From positions 62,736 through 126,735 of the forward strand of contig PGYM01000001.1 in NCBI GenBank assembly GCA_002839675.1: 64,000 nucleotides of DNA, read 5' to 3'. The notes under the pieces are model-generated. The model searched no databases. It had not been told where the DNA came from and saw nothing but the letters and a program-made list of their open reading frames with translations. The number at the start of each line of letters is the position of its first letter. Position 1 is the first letter of the stretch. A program made the position numbers and the translations under genes. The stretch comes from Methanomicrobiales archaeon HGW-Methanomicrobiales-1 (GTDB lineage: Archaea > Halobacteriota > Methanomicrobia > Methanomicrobiales > Methanospirillaceae). Below are positions 34,517 through 42,574 of the stretch, in pieces.

Positions 34517-34663
34517 TGGATCCCAAGTTTGGCCCGCAACTCTTTGGTTGTATAGACACGCCCCTTCAAAAATATCCTCTTCGGCCTCGGCTATGTCTTT
34601 TAAATCCTGTTCGTCCAGGGATGCATCCGGGTTACGGCATTTCCGCTTGATAAACTCGGGCAT
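34513..34663 (-). pseudogene. RelB-type antitoxin with one-base frameshift
   Basis: From the ATG at 34663 the frame reads MPEFIKRKCRNPDASLDEQD and LKDIAEAEEDIFEG, then shifts: one extra G in a GGGG run (34561-34564) moves it out of frame. In the shifted frame the expected end GRVYTTKELRAKLGIQ and a TGA that overlaps the toxin ATG (ATGA) are intact, the normal layout of such operons. Either true decay or a base-calling error in a homopolymer. Confidence 0.75.
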
Positions 34664-34752
34664 ATCATATCATTATCCTGCGAGATTATCAAATTTAGTA
34701 TAGTTCAAAAAAAACTTTTACTCAATTGAATAATTTTGTCTCATTTTACGGA

Positions 34753-34965
34753 GACGGTGGGGAGACTGTCAGGCCGCAGCGGCCCTTTGTTTGCACCGGG
34801 CGAGTGCATCAGCGCGAGGTCGGGGTGAACGTGTCACTGAGCGTTAGTCATGAGCCCGATCAACAGCGACGAACATTTCGCGGGAGCTGTATGCGAGGAG
34901 CGGACCGGTGCAGCCGCTGGCGATGGAGCGGAGCGATGAGCCTGGGGCGTCATCCTGCCAACAGG
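34753..34965 (+). ncRNA. Candidate structured RNA, 5' part
   Basis: A run of local hairpins: GACGGT/ACTGTC (34753-34770), GGCCG-CAG-CGGCC (34772-34784), TGCAC/GTGCA (34792-34808), TCGGG/CCCGA (34820-34859) enclosing GTGA/TCAC, GATGA/TCATC (34935-34954) and CCTG-CCAA-CAGG (34954-34965). Together with the following element it may be one RNA of about 360 nt. Group II intron domain V and HEARO-like omega RNAs were considered; neither was matched by eye. Confidence 0.45.
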
Positions 34966-34980
34966 AAACTCCGGGAAAAG

Positions 34981-35112
34981 AAAGGGAGGTGATGTGAGCG
35001 GAACGGGCGAAAAGCCCGTGGAGACGAACAGGACGAAAGCATCTGCGGTCTACCTGTCCAATAGCAGGGGAGCACCTGCCCTCCGCCCGCTTCACCGCAC
35101 CTGACTCCCTTT
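34981..35112 (+). ncRNA. Candidate structured RNA element, copy 1 of 2
   Basis: A 132-base domain closed by a perfect 8-bp stem, AAAGGGAG (34981-34988) with CTCCCTTT (35105-35112). Inside are ACGGGC-GAAAA-GCCCGT (35003-35019) and the unpaired block GACGAACAGGACGAAAGC. Copy 2 at 38044-38163 shares the internal block almost base for base while its closing stem uses other bases, which supports selection on RNA structure. Confidence 0.6.
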
Positions 35113-35259
35113 GTAAACCCAATATATACAATAAGAACCAAAACACCGATTCCACTGATGTGAATGCGTTCAAAAAAATTTCAATGTAACGCTTCCACCG
35201 GGGTTTTGTCTGCTTATCAAAAAGAGTTCCGAAACGTGGATGGTTATCGTGCCAAAAAG

Positions 35260-37068
35260 TTACATGTCCACCCGCGTCACGACTCCATGAATCTTTTCGG
35301 ACGGTAACTTGTAGAACTGCACGAGCGAGGGGGAAAGACGCTTGATCGCCGCAAAGATGCGCCACACCACATGGGTTGTGACGATATCCTCCATACCATA
35401 AAAGATCGTCAGCTCATCGATCTCCGCCTCTTTTAATATCCTCCCGATATCGACAATCTCCATATACCCGAGATAGATCTCAAAGATCGAGAAGCCTTTG
35501 GTGATCTCGCGGGTGATCCCCCACGTTACCCCGAACGGCTGTTCCGTCCGTATAATCGAGACGATGATGTTGTCGTCATAGACAATCTTGTTGTTGAACA
35601 TGATCCGGGTGATATACTGCGGCAGGTTCCGGAAATCCTGGGCAAAGAATAACGCAGTGCCGGCAATCCGGTTCGCTGAATGATAGGCTTCATTGAAGGT
35701 TACTAAAAAATCATCGAGAGGAATCGGACGTAATGCAGCGGCGAGTTTCTTCTGGCCGGTTACAAAGATCATGATGATACAGAACGGGATGGCTGCGATG
35801 ACGAGCGACCAGTAACCGCCAGAGGGGATCTTGTTGAAGTTGGCAAGCAGGAACACAAACGTGATTCCAAGAAGAGAGACCGCTATCAGGGATTTCGTGA
35901 TCTGCCCGCGAAGGAGGAGGATCCACACCATAAAGATGCCGGTAATTACCATCGTGCCGCACACTGCAAGGCCATAGGCATGCGTGAGGTTACCCGAAGA
36001 TTTGAAGATCATGATGACAAACAGAACCGCAAAGAGCAAACCCCAGTTCACGACATCGATATAGATCTGGGAGCGGAGGAGCGGGGACGTATATTCGATC
36101 CGCAACCGGGGGAGGATGTGGGTGGTGATACCCTGGTACACGATGGAAAAGATCCCGGAGATCATGGCCTGCGATGCAATAATCGTTGCAGCGATGCTCA
36201 GGAGCAGGAACGGAATGTACAGGATCTGAAACTGTGTGAAGATCATCTCGAAGAGTATGTTATGCGCCCCGGGATGCGTCATGAGAAATGCCCCCTGCCC
36301 GAGATAGTTCACGGAAAGGGCGACAAAGACAATGTACCATGCTTTGACAATCGGCTCCCTGCCCAAATGCCCCATATCCGCGTACAGGGCTTCGCCTCCC
36401 GTTGCAACGAGGATGACGGTGGACAGGATCAAGAATCCTTCAGGTCCGTGCGAGGTTAAGTAGTGGATTCCATATATCGGGTTGATTGCAAGCAGGACCT
36501 GCGGTGCGAACCAGATCGCATACAGACCCGCTCCCGCAAGTGCAGTGAACCATATGACCATGACCGGCCCGAATGCCCATGCCACCCGTTCACTTCCCCG
36601 TGCCTGGATAGCAAAAAGACCGATCGCGATGATGCCTGCGATGATCATAAGCGTCATCTCGGGAGTGGTCTCGAACCCGGGGATGAGAGTTATGCCCTCC
36701 ACGGCAGAGAGCATACTGATCGCCGGCGTGATCACACCATCGCCGATGAAAAGGGCAATGCCGGCAATGGCGAGAAGAGAGACAAAGGCGATCTGGTTGC
36801 CGGATTTTAACATCGGGAGCAGGATCTCCTTGAGCACGATGGTCCCGCCTTCACCCTTCTTACCGAGGTGCATGGCGAGCCAGGTATACTGGACGGTGAC
36901 GAGCGTGGTCATGGTCCAGATGATCAGCGAGAGCATGCCCATGATATTCTCCGGCGTCGGCGGGATCAGGAAAAAAATCGCAGTAAGCGCATAGATAGGA
37001 CTGGTACCGATATCGCCAAACACAAGTCCCATGGACTTGACGACACCATTCAGAGAGGTGTGTGCCAT
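35260..37068 (-). CDS. kup: Kup-family potassium transporter
   Basis: A 602-residue membrane protein of the KUP/HAK/KT family, proton-coupled potassium uptake. It begins MAHTSLNGVVKSMGLVFGDI and carries the hallmark GDIGTSPIYAL, then about 12 membrane segments including GEGGTIVLKEILLPML and GDGVITPAISMLSAVEG, with a cytoplasmic C-terminal domain. Length fits the family. The gene runs toward the RNA-like region and away from the PAS protein gene. Confidence 0.94.
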   Translation of the reverse strand: MAHTSLNGVVKSMGLVFGDIGTSPIYALTAIFFLIPPTPENIMGMLSLIIWTMTTLVTVQYTWLAMHLGKKGEGGTIVLKEILLPMLKSGNQIAFVSLLAIAGIALFIGDGVITPAISMLSAVEGITLIPGFETTPEMTLMIIAGIIAIGLFAIQARGSERVAWAFGPVMVIWFTALAGAGLYAIWFAPQVLLAINPIYGIHYLTSHGPEGFLILSTVILVATGGEALYADMGHLGREPIVKAWYIVFVALSVNYLGQGAFLMTHPGAHNILFEMIFTQFQILYIPFLLLSIAATIIASQAMISGIFSIVYQGITTHILPRLRIEYTSPLLRSQIYIDVVNWGLLFAVLFVIMIFKSSGNLTHAYGLAVCGTMVITGIFMVWILLLRGQITKSLIAVSLLGITFVFLLANFNKIPSGGYWSLVIAAIPFCIIMIFVTGQKKLAAALRPIPLDDFLVTFNEAYHSANRIAGTALFFAQDFRNLPQYITRIMFNNKIVYDDNIIVSIIRTEQPFGVTWGITREITKGFSIFEIYLGYMEIVDIGRILKEAEIDELTIFYGMEDIVTTHVVWRIFAAIKRLSPSLVQFYKLPSEKIHGVVTRVDM

Positions 37069-37268
37069 TCTGTACTGCTATTTCCGGATCACATTAAATG
37101 CTTTGTTTTTTAAAATCGGATGGGATCCCAACAAGAGCCTGCTATCAGCAAAGGAAAACAGGTCACGGATTAAATGCTCATAAAACCACGCATGGGTTAA
37201 TACTATCCCGACCGACTTTCTGGTATACCCGCCACCGTACGAGAGCAGACGCAATTACAGGATACCGG

Positions 37269-37979
37269 TTATCCTGAGCCGCTGATTTTTGAGAGAATGA
37301 GGACGCCGAAGCTGCCATCCCAGCAGACTTCCCGGAATTCCATGTCCAGCCGAACATCTCTGCTGCCGGGCCGCAGGAGACGGACATCGGAAACCTCACC
37401 GTGTGCACCAAGTGTTGCCTGCCGGATCCGCTCCCTTACCAGCTCCTTACGTTCAGGCTGAACCAGATCGAGAATGTCCCTGCCAACCGGTGAACCCACC
37501 GGATCTCCGTCAAACAACCGGAGAAAGGCCCGGTTCCCATATTGAATAATCCCGTCCCGGTACACGAGCACCGCATCCGGCGACCATTCCGTAAGAATGC
37601 GGTAATTTTTCTCGCTTTTTATCAGGTTCTCCCCGCTAATTTTATAATTCCATATGAGAGAGGCCGACGCAATAAGCATGCAACTGAAAAACAGCCGGTT
37701 CAGAAATGCATAGAGCGGGGACATGTCCTGAGGTGAGAGGAAGAAACTCACCGCAAGCAGGACAATGATGATACCGGTGACGATAAACTGCCCGTTTCGC
37801 ATCTCCAGGTAAAGGGTCAGGAAGAGCGGGATAAAATACAGGATCCATGCCGAAAAGCCAAGCGGTGTGCTGATGTCAGTGATGAAGATAATCATCAGAA
37901 AGACAAGGATCAGGACCGGGATCCGGAGGGTGTTCTCCCGCGTTCGAATCCCTCCTGTCACGCTATCTGCATTGCTCAT
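37269..37979 (-). CDS. membrane protein with PAS domain
   Basis: A 236-residue protein starting MSNADSVTGGIRTRENTLRI. The first 115 residues contain four hydrophobic segments (IPVLILVFLMIIFITDI, GFSAWILYFIPLFLTLYL, IVTGIIIVLLAVSFFL and LFFSCMLIASASLIW). A PAS domain follows (YRILTEWSPDAVLVYRDGII ... FDGDPVGSPVGRDILDLVQP). There is no histidine kinase or output domain, so it may sense a small molecule or redox state and act with a separate partner. I start at the ATG at 37979; the frame opens further to 38036. Confidence 0.75.
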   Translation of the reverse strand: MSNADSVTGGIRTRENTLRIPVLILVFLMIIFITDISTPLGFSAWILYFIPLFLTLYLEMRNGQFIVTGIIIVLLAVSFFLSPQDMSPLYAFLNRLFFSCMLIASASLIWNYKISGENLIKSEKNYRILTEWSPDAVLVYRDGIIQYGNRAFLRLFDGDPVGSPVGRDILDLVQPERKELVRERIRQATLGAHGEVSDVRLLRPGSRDVRLDMEFREVCWDGSFGVLILSKISGSG

Positions 37980-38043
37980 ATTGCGAGTGTCCTCTCTTAT
38001 TGAATATAAACACTTGGGCTCGTGGAACCGGGACAAATCTCAA

Positions 38044-38163
38044 ATGGTAGTGACGTGATGTGAGCGGAACGGGCGAAAAGCTCGTGGAAACGAACAGGAC
38101 GAAAGCGTCTGCCTACCAACCGAGCAGCAGGGTATCGTCGCCCGCACCGCACATCATCTCCAT
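38044..38163 (+). ncRNA. Candidate structured RNA element, copy 2 of 2
   Basis: Homologous to 34981-35112. The block GTGATGTGAGCGGAACGGGC and the following GACGAACAGGACGAAAGC-type part (with one A for G upstream) are shared. The inner hairpin is ACGGGC-GAAAA-GCTCGT, where the changed base still pairs as G-U. The closing stem here is ATGG (38044-38047) with CCAT (38160-38163) plus TGATGTG (38056-38062) with CACATCA (38150-38156). Confidence 0.6.
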
Positions 38164-38206
38164 GTAAACCCCGCTCCGCGACCGGCTTAAAAAGGGTTTT
38201 ATCTGT

Positions 38207-38545
38207 TCAAAGAAGCTTCGTCTCTTCGGTCGGTTTCGGCACTTTCACGACAAGAACCCGGAAGACCGCGTTGCTCTCGTTTATCCAGCGGTGCGGGATC
38301 CTTGCCGGGCTCTCAATGAGCATATCTTTCGTACAACGTGCCTGTTCATCACCAATCTCGACGATCCCAATCCCTTCCAGCACGTAGAAGAAAACGTCGA
38401 CCGGAGTCATATGTTTTTTCAGCGATTCACCGGGCTGGAGTGTAATCACGACAGCAATGGCGTTCTTCGTATCATAGATCTTCCGGGCGTCCACGTGATG
38501 CGGGTTTTGTCCCGAAACAACCTCTGCAACTTCGGTAATCTTCAT
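38207..38545 (-). CDS. cupin-domain protein, 112 aa
   Basis: A single-domain cupin. The metal-site motifs are GESLKKHMTPVDVFFYVLEG and the second motif with PARIPHRWINES. Only one histidine of motif 1 is present in the usual place (KKHM), so the metal site may be reduced. Small cupins like this often bind metals or small ligands in stress responses. It lies 32 bases after the HxlR-type regulator gene in the same direction and may be co-transcribed. Confidence 0.85.
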   Translation of the reverse strand: MKITEVAEVVSGQNPHHVDARKIYDTKNAIAVVITLQPGESLKKHMTPVDVFFYVLEGIGIVEIGDEQARCTKDMLIESPARIPHRWINESNAVFRVLVVKVPKPTEETKLL

Positions 38546-38577
38546 TTTTTTATCACCTCTATCTTTGAATATTCAGT

Positions 38578-38937
38578 TTACAGTACGCAGACACTGCAAT
38601 CCTGCTCGCCGCAGGGGATGTTGTCGATCTTCCATTTCAGTGCCCAGCTTTTTATTGTCCGGATCACGTCCACAATCTCAATCCCGCTCTCGGTCAGCGT
38701 GTATTCGGTCCTGACCGGGAATGTGGTCGCGTAGACGTGCCGGGTAATGATACCCTCATTTTCGAGCTCCTTCAGCCGCTCCGAGAGTACTTTCGGCGTG
38801 ATGCCGGCAAGGGTGTCCCGGAGCTCCGAGAACCGCCGTGTATATCCTCCGCCCTTGTAAAGTTCGAGGATGATCAGGAGCGTCCACCGCTTGGAAAGGT
38901 ACCGGACGGTCTGGCTGACCGTGCATGCATCCTGCAT
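38578..38937 (-). CDS. HxlR-family transcriptional regulator
   Basis: A 119-residue winged-helix regulator: MQDACTVSQTVRYLSKRWTL and LIILELYKGGGYTRRFSELR are the characteristic HxlR N terminus, ITPKVLSERLKELENEGII the recognition helix. An N-terminal Cys and a C-terminal cysteine-rich tail (CGEQDCSVC) suggest thiol-based sensing of oxidative or nitrosative stress. It is divergent from hcp with an 85-base shared intergenic region carrying an inverted repeat, so it likely controls hcp and itself. Confidence 0.92.
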   Translation of the reverse strand: MQDACTVSQTVRYLSKRWTLLIILELYKGGGYTRRFSELRDTLAGITPKVLSERLKELENEGIITRHVYATTFPVRTEYTLTESGIEIVDVIRTIKSWALKWKIDNIPCGEQDCSVCVL

Positions 38938-38982
38938 GGTATGTATTTGGATACTCCTGATTATTTATAATCTGGTATGATA

Positions 38983-38999
38983 TTGATATCTTGTATCAA
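38983..38999. promoter_or_regulatory. Inverted repeat between HxlR and hcp genes
   Basis: TTGATA (38983-38988) and TATCAA (38994-38999) around TCTTG. It lies downstream of a TATA-like TTTATAATC (about 38963-38971), near the expected hcp start of transcription, a position at which a bound repressor would block initiation. A likely operator for the HxlR-type regulator; not proven. Confidence 0.5.
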
Positions 39000-39022
39000 A
39001 AAGAAATCAAAGGAGTCAAACA

Positions 39023-40639
39023 ATGTTCTGTTACCAGTGTGAAGAGACCGTGAAAGGCACCGGCTGCACGATCAAGGGTGTCTGCGGAAAAGAGGACGAG
39101 ATCGCTGCCTACCAGGATGTGCTCGTGTACCTCTGCAAGGGAATCGCGATCCGGAACCTTGCGGCAATGAAGAACGGGAACGGCAATCCTGATGCAGGGC
39201 TTTTTATTGCAGAGGCGCTCTTTGCAACGCTGACGAATGTCAATTTCGACAAGGCCCGGTTCACGGCCCTGATCAACAGGGCTGTCGCGATCCGGGGCAC
39301 GCTGCCCGCGAGCGGCAGCACGGAGCCGGATGCCTGCACCTGGAAGCCGAACGGTGAGAGTGACATCCTAAAAAAGGCAAAATTTGTCGGCATTCTCGCG
39401 ACGGAAAACGAAGATGTCCGCTCGCTCCGGTCTACCCTCCTCTTCGGGCTCAAGGGTATCTCGGCGTACTATACCCATGCGGCTGTACTCGGGAAGACCG
39501 ATGCGGCAATAACCACATTCCTCCAGAAAGGTCTGGCCTCAACAATTCAGAACCTGCCGGTACCTGATATGATAGCACTCGTGATGGAGTGCGGGGAGTA
39601 TGGGGTAAAGGTCCTTGCCCTGCTGGATGAGGCAAACACGTCGGCCTATGGCAAACCGCAGATTACCAGCGTGAAGACCATGGTCGGAACACGGCCGGCC
39701 ATCCTCATCACGGGCCATGACTTGAAGGATCTTGAGATGCTGCTGGAGCAGTCCAGGGACGCCGGTGTGGACGTGTATACTCACGGCGAGATGCTGCCGG
39801 CCCATGCCTACCCGGCATTCAAAAAATATCCTCACCTTGTCGGCAACTACGGGAGCTCGTGGTGGCACCAGAAGGAAGAGTTCGAGCAGTTCTGTGGGCC
39901 GGTGCTGTTTACCACCAACTGCCTTGTCCCGCCGAAGGATTCGTACAAGGGCCGCCTGTTCACGACCGGCCTGACCGGCTACCCGGGCGTCCCGCAGATC
40001 GAAGCGGGCCCTGACGGGAAGAAGGACTTCTCGAAGATCATTGCCCTCGCAAAGACCTGCCCTCCGCCCAGTGCCCTCCCGGGCAGCGGCAGCGACCTCA
40101 TTACCGGCTGCGCACACGATGCGGTACTCGCCCTTGCGGACACGGTGGTTGCAGCGGTGAAAAGCGGCGACATCAAACGGTTCATCGTCATGGCAGGCTG
40201 CGATGGCCGGCAGAAAGAGCGGGAGTACTACACGGAGTTTGCAAAGGCGCTCCCCAAGGACACCGTCATCCTCACCGCAGGCTGTGCCAAGTACCGGTAC
40301 AACAGCCTCGGGCTCGGCACTATTGGTGGCATCCCCCGGGTGCTCGATGCCGGCCAGTGCAATGACTGCTACTCGCTCGTTGTCATCGCCCAGGCACTTG
40401 CAAAGGCTTTTGGTGTCGGCATCAACGAACTGCCGATCTCCTACAACATCGCGTGGTATGAGCAGAAAGCGGTACTCGTCCTCCTCTCCCTGCTCTCGCT
40501 TGGGGTAAAAGACATCACGCTCGGGCCGAAACTGCCGGGCTTTGTCTCACCAGCAGTACTAGATGTGCTGATAAAGCAGTTCGACCTCAAACCCAATACC
40601 ACGGTCGAGGCCGACATTGCACGGATGGTACCGAAGTAA
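39023..40639 (+). CDS. hcp: hybrid-cluster protein (hydroxylamine reductase / NO reductase)
   Basis: A 538-residue protein with the N-terminal cluster motif C3-x2-C6-x8-C15-x5-C21 (MFCYQCEETVKGTGC...), binding a cubane cluster, and later the ligands of the hybrid Fe-S-O cluster (GCAHDAVLAL, AGCAKYRYN, DAGQCNDCYS). Hcp reduces hydroxylamine and nitric oxide and protects against nitrosative stress. The AAAGGAG site is seven bases before the ATG. Downstream genes for a cupin and two small Cys proteins follow in the same direction. Confidence 0.95.
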   Translation: MFCYQCEETVKGTGCTIKGVCGKEDEIAAYQDVLVYLCKGIAIRNLAAMKNGNGNPDAGLFIAEALFATLTNVNFDKARFTALINRAVAIRGTLPASGSTEPDACTWKPNGESDILKKAKFVGILATENEDVRSLRSTLLFGLKGISAYYTHAAVLGKTDAAITTFLQKGLASTIQNLPVPDMIALVMECGEYGVKVLALLDEANTSAYGKPQITSVKTMVGTRPAILITGHDLKDLEMLLEQSRDAGVDVYTHGEMLPAHAYPAFKKYPHLVGNYGSSWWHQKEEFEQFCGPVLFTTNCLVPPKDSYKGRLFTTGLTGYPGVPQIEAGPDGKKDFSKIIALAKTCPPPSALPGSGSDLITGCAHDAVLALADTVVAAVKSGDIKRFIVMAGCDGRQKEREYYTEFAKALPKDTVILTAGCAKYRYNSLGLGTIGGIPRVLDAGQCNDCYSLVVIAQALAKAFGVGINELPISYNIAWYEQKAVLVLLSLLSLGVKDITLGPKLPGFVSPAVLDVLIKQFDLKPNTTVEADIARMVPK

Positions 40640-40697
40640 ACTAAAAAAATCCATAGTCATAATCACCCGGCACAAGGTATGTACAGGGAGTAATCGT

Positions 40698-41063
40698 ATG
40701 GTGGAATTTAAATTAGAAAATCCGGATAAGCACGACAAAAAAAGGGAAGAACTGCTAGCAAATGTCCTCGATCTCAATGATCTTGTCTCCTATCAGGACG
40801 GGACGGTCGCGAGCCGGATGATCGTCAACAATAAAGCCGGGAGTATCACCGTCTTTTCTTTTGACGAGAACGAAGGGCTGTCAGAGCATACCGCTCCGTA
40901 TGACGCCGTGGTTACCATCCTTGATGGGGAGTGTGAAGTATGGGTCTCGGGCAAAACTCTCCCGATGAAAGAGGGCCAGACGATTATCTTTCCGGCAAAC
41001 GCTCCCCATGCACTCAGTGCCATTACGAAATTCAAGATGACGCTGACCATGATCCGGGGGTAA
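40698..41063 (+). CDS. cupin-domain protein, 121 aa
   Basis: A single-domain cupin with both motifs: GLSEHTAPYDAVVTILDGE and the second motif ending in PANAPHALSAI. The start at 40698 (MVEFKLENPDKHDKKREELL) has a CAGGGAG site. It follows hcp by 58 bases and is followed by two small genes four bases or so apart, forming a likely four-gene stress operon. Cupins near hcp are frequent in methanogens; function is not known. Confidence 0.88.
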   Translation: MVEFKLENPDKHDKKREELLANVLDLNDLVSYQDGTVASRMIVNNKAGSITVFSFDENEGLSEHTAPYDAVVTILDGECEVWVSGKTLPMKEGQTIIFPANAPHALSAITKFKMTLTMIRG

Positions 41064-41067
41064 ATGC

Positions 41068-41346
41068 ATGGGCGGGAATGATCAGGACGGATATTATTGT
41101 ACCATCTGCGGAGGTATCCCTCCCGACAAGATAACCATCAGGCAGATTCTTGTTGACGGCAAAGCGACCGGTATTGATAAGCTCGACTGGATCCTCGCGG
41201 AGGTACGGAAACTGAACCTTTCTGATGACACCGTCATCATGGAGGAACTGCTAAAACGAACCAAGGCGCTCAACTATGTTCCTACAAAAAAGGCAAAGGA
41301 ATACGGCGAGGCGTTGCTGAAGGAATACAAAAATCCAGGGGTGTAA
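41068..41346 (+). CDS. small protein, 92 aa, with CxxC motif (NAC-like)
   Basis: A 92-residue protein: an N-terminal pair of cysteines (GYYCTICGGIPPDK), then the conserved run VDGKATGIDKLDWILAEVRKL and helix-rich end (ELLKRTKALNYVPTKKAKEY). I recall similar small proteins encoded with Fe-S and redox genes in methanogens, without known function. It starts five bases after the cupin stop and ends close to the next gene. Confidence 0.7.
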   Translation: MGGNDQDGYYCTICGGIPPDKITIRQILVDGKATGIDKLDWILAEVRKLNLSDDTVIMEELLKRTKALNYVPTKKAKEYGEALLKEYKNPGV

Positions 41347-41349
41347 CCG

Positions 41350-41586
41350 GTGCTTGACCATTGTCCGGGTGCTGCGAACCTCAGGACCCCCACCATCTCC
41401 ATAAAAAAATGCCCCCAGTGTGGCAATGAGGTCGAGATCTTCTCTAATGATGTGAAAGTGGCGTGTGACAACTGTGGTTTCGTTATCTATAACGATATTC
41501 TGTCGTGTGTCCAGTGGTGCAAGTATGCAAAGGAGTGTGTCGGTGAGGAGACGTACCGGAAACTCATGGCGATGAAAGAGGGATGA
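41350..41586 (+). CDS. small cysteine-rich (zinc ribbon-like) protein, 78 aa
   Basis: Starts with GTG at 41350, four bases after the previous stop. It carries KKCPQCGNEVEIFSND and ACDNCGFVIYNDILSC, a zinc-ribbon pattern of two CxxC pairs, and a further Cys-rich end (CVQWCKYAKECVGEE). It could bind zinc or an Fe-S cluster. The last member of the hcp group. Confidence 0.72.
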   Translation: MLDHCPGAANLRTPTISIKKCPQCGNEVEIFSNDVKVACDNCGFVIYNDILSCVQWCKYAKECVGEETYRKLMAMKEG

Positions 41587-41694
41587 TGGGACGTATGTTG
41601 TGCGTTCCCTGACAATACGCTGTTTTTAATGGCCGCCCGCGTTGCACCGCGAGCGTTTTCATGTTCTATAAGCAAATTGAAAAATGGAGCGGGT

Positions 41695-42444
41695 TCACGG
41701 ATTGAGAAGTTGATAGAGCTGAGAAATTGCCGTCATGGTCTTGTAGCCCTTATCGGTGATGACGTAATCCCCCCGCTCGTGGCGCTGGAGGATCATGCCG
41801 GAGTCCGCAAGTTTCCGGATGTGGAAGAGGAGGTTGCCTCCCCGCAGCCCGGTCAGCTGCGAGATATCGGAGAAGGTCCGGGTCTGGATAGCGAGTGACT
41901 TGAGGATCTGGAAACGCTGGATGTTCGCGACCGGCTCAAGCAGATCCTTGACAACGGCTTCATCGGGAATTTCCAGATTGGTCTCTCCTGCCTCACGGGT
42001 CTTTGCATAGATCCCCAGCGACTGCATCAGGTCGATCTGTTTCTCGAAGAGCCGGTGGACCTCGGAAAAACAGGTGTCACACCGGTCGTATGGTCCCTTG
42101 CTCCGCATCGTCTTCATCTGCTCGCGGTACGACTGGATGATCTCATCCGAGACCTGCCCCTCCTTGATGTGCCGCGAAGTATTCTGCAAAAAATCCATGA
42201 ATACTTCGTAACATTTGTCCCGCATCCTGCAATCCTTAACCATGTGGGCGGAGAGATCCGCTTTTGCATTCTCGACCTGGTGGTTCGTGAAGAGTTCAGA
42301 ATAATTTTTTTTTAGATCTCCCAGCACACCTTCAACGTGCTGCTGGTTCGCCCGCTCGATGAACCGTTTTAGTTCGGTCCGGAGCCCGGTAACCTCCGTC
42401 TTGAGTTCACGCATTTCTGTGAGTGTTCCTGATGCTGCTCCCAT
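41695..42444 (-). CDS. winged-helix transcriptional regulator with Cys-rich sensor region
   Basis: A 249-residue protein. The N-terminal half is a charged coiled coil (TEMRELKTEVTGLRTELKRF) and a helical region with cysteines (CRMRDKCYEVF, CDTCFSEV). The C-terminal part (about residues 170-245) is a winged helix of ArsR type: RFQILKSLAIQTRTFSDISQ, LTGLRGGNLLFHIRKLADSG. The cysteines suggest redox or metal sensing. It is divergent from the MTH865-type gene and shares its 130-base promoter region. Confidence 0.82.
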   Translation of the reverse strand: MGAASGTLTEMRELKTEVTGLRTELKRFIERANQQHVEGVLGDLKKNYSELFTNHQVENAKADLSAHMVKDCRMRDKCYEVFMDFLQNTSRHIKEGQVSDEIIQSYREQMKTMRSKGPYDRCDTCFSEVHRLFEKQIDLMQSLGIYAKTREAGETNLEIPDEAVVKDLLEPVANIQRFQILKSLAIQTRTFSDISQLTGLRGGNLLFHIRKLADSGMILQRHERGDYVITDKGYKTMTAISQLYQLLNP

Positions 42445-42574
42445 AATTCTCCTATTCCTGATACGATCATTCGCAATACATGTTCATTACCCGGCGGGTC
42501 ATTTTTCTGTATCGCGGGGCTTTGTATATTTTAATGACGCTCAAGTATATATTTTTAACATTGCCATAGAGTGT

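Larger units (their letters stand above)
34664..35259. other. Hairpin-rich noncoding region
   Basis: About 600 bases with no supported gene. An AT-rich start (34664-34740) with TATA-like TTTAGTATAG at about 34694 is followed by a GC-rich hairpin series at 34753-35112, then AT-rich sequence before the kup 3' end. Confidence 0.6.

Noticed and set aside
34880-34920. Group II intron domain V-like segment (GAGCTGTATGC)
   Set aside because: The second arm and tetraloop of domain V do not form, and no reverse transcriptase or intron boundary was found.
37940-37965. GTTCGAATCC resembling the T-arm of a tRNA
   Set aside because: It lies in the coding sequence of the PAS protein; no matching T-stem, anticodon arm or acceptor stem can be formed around it.
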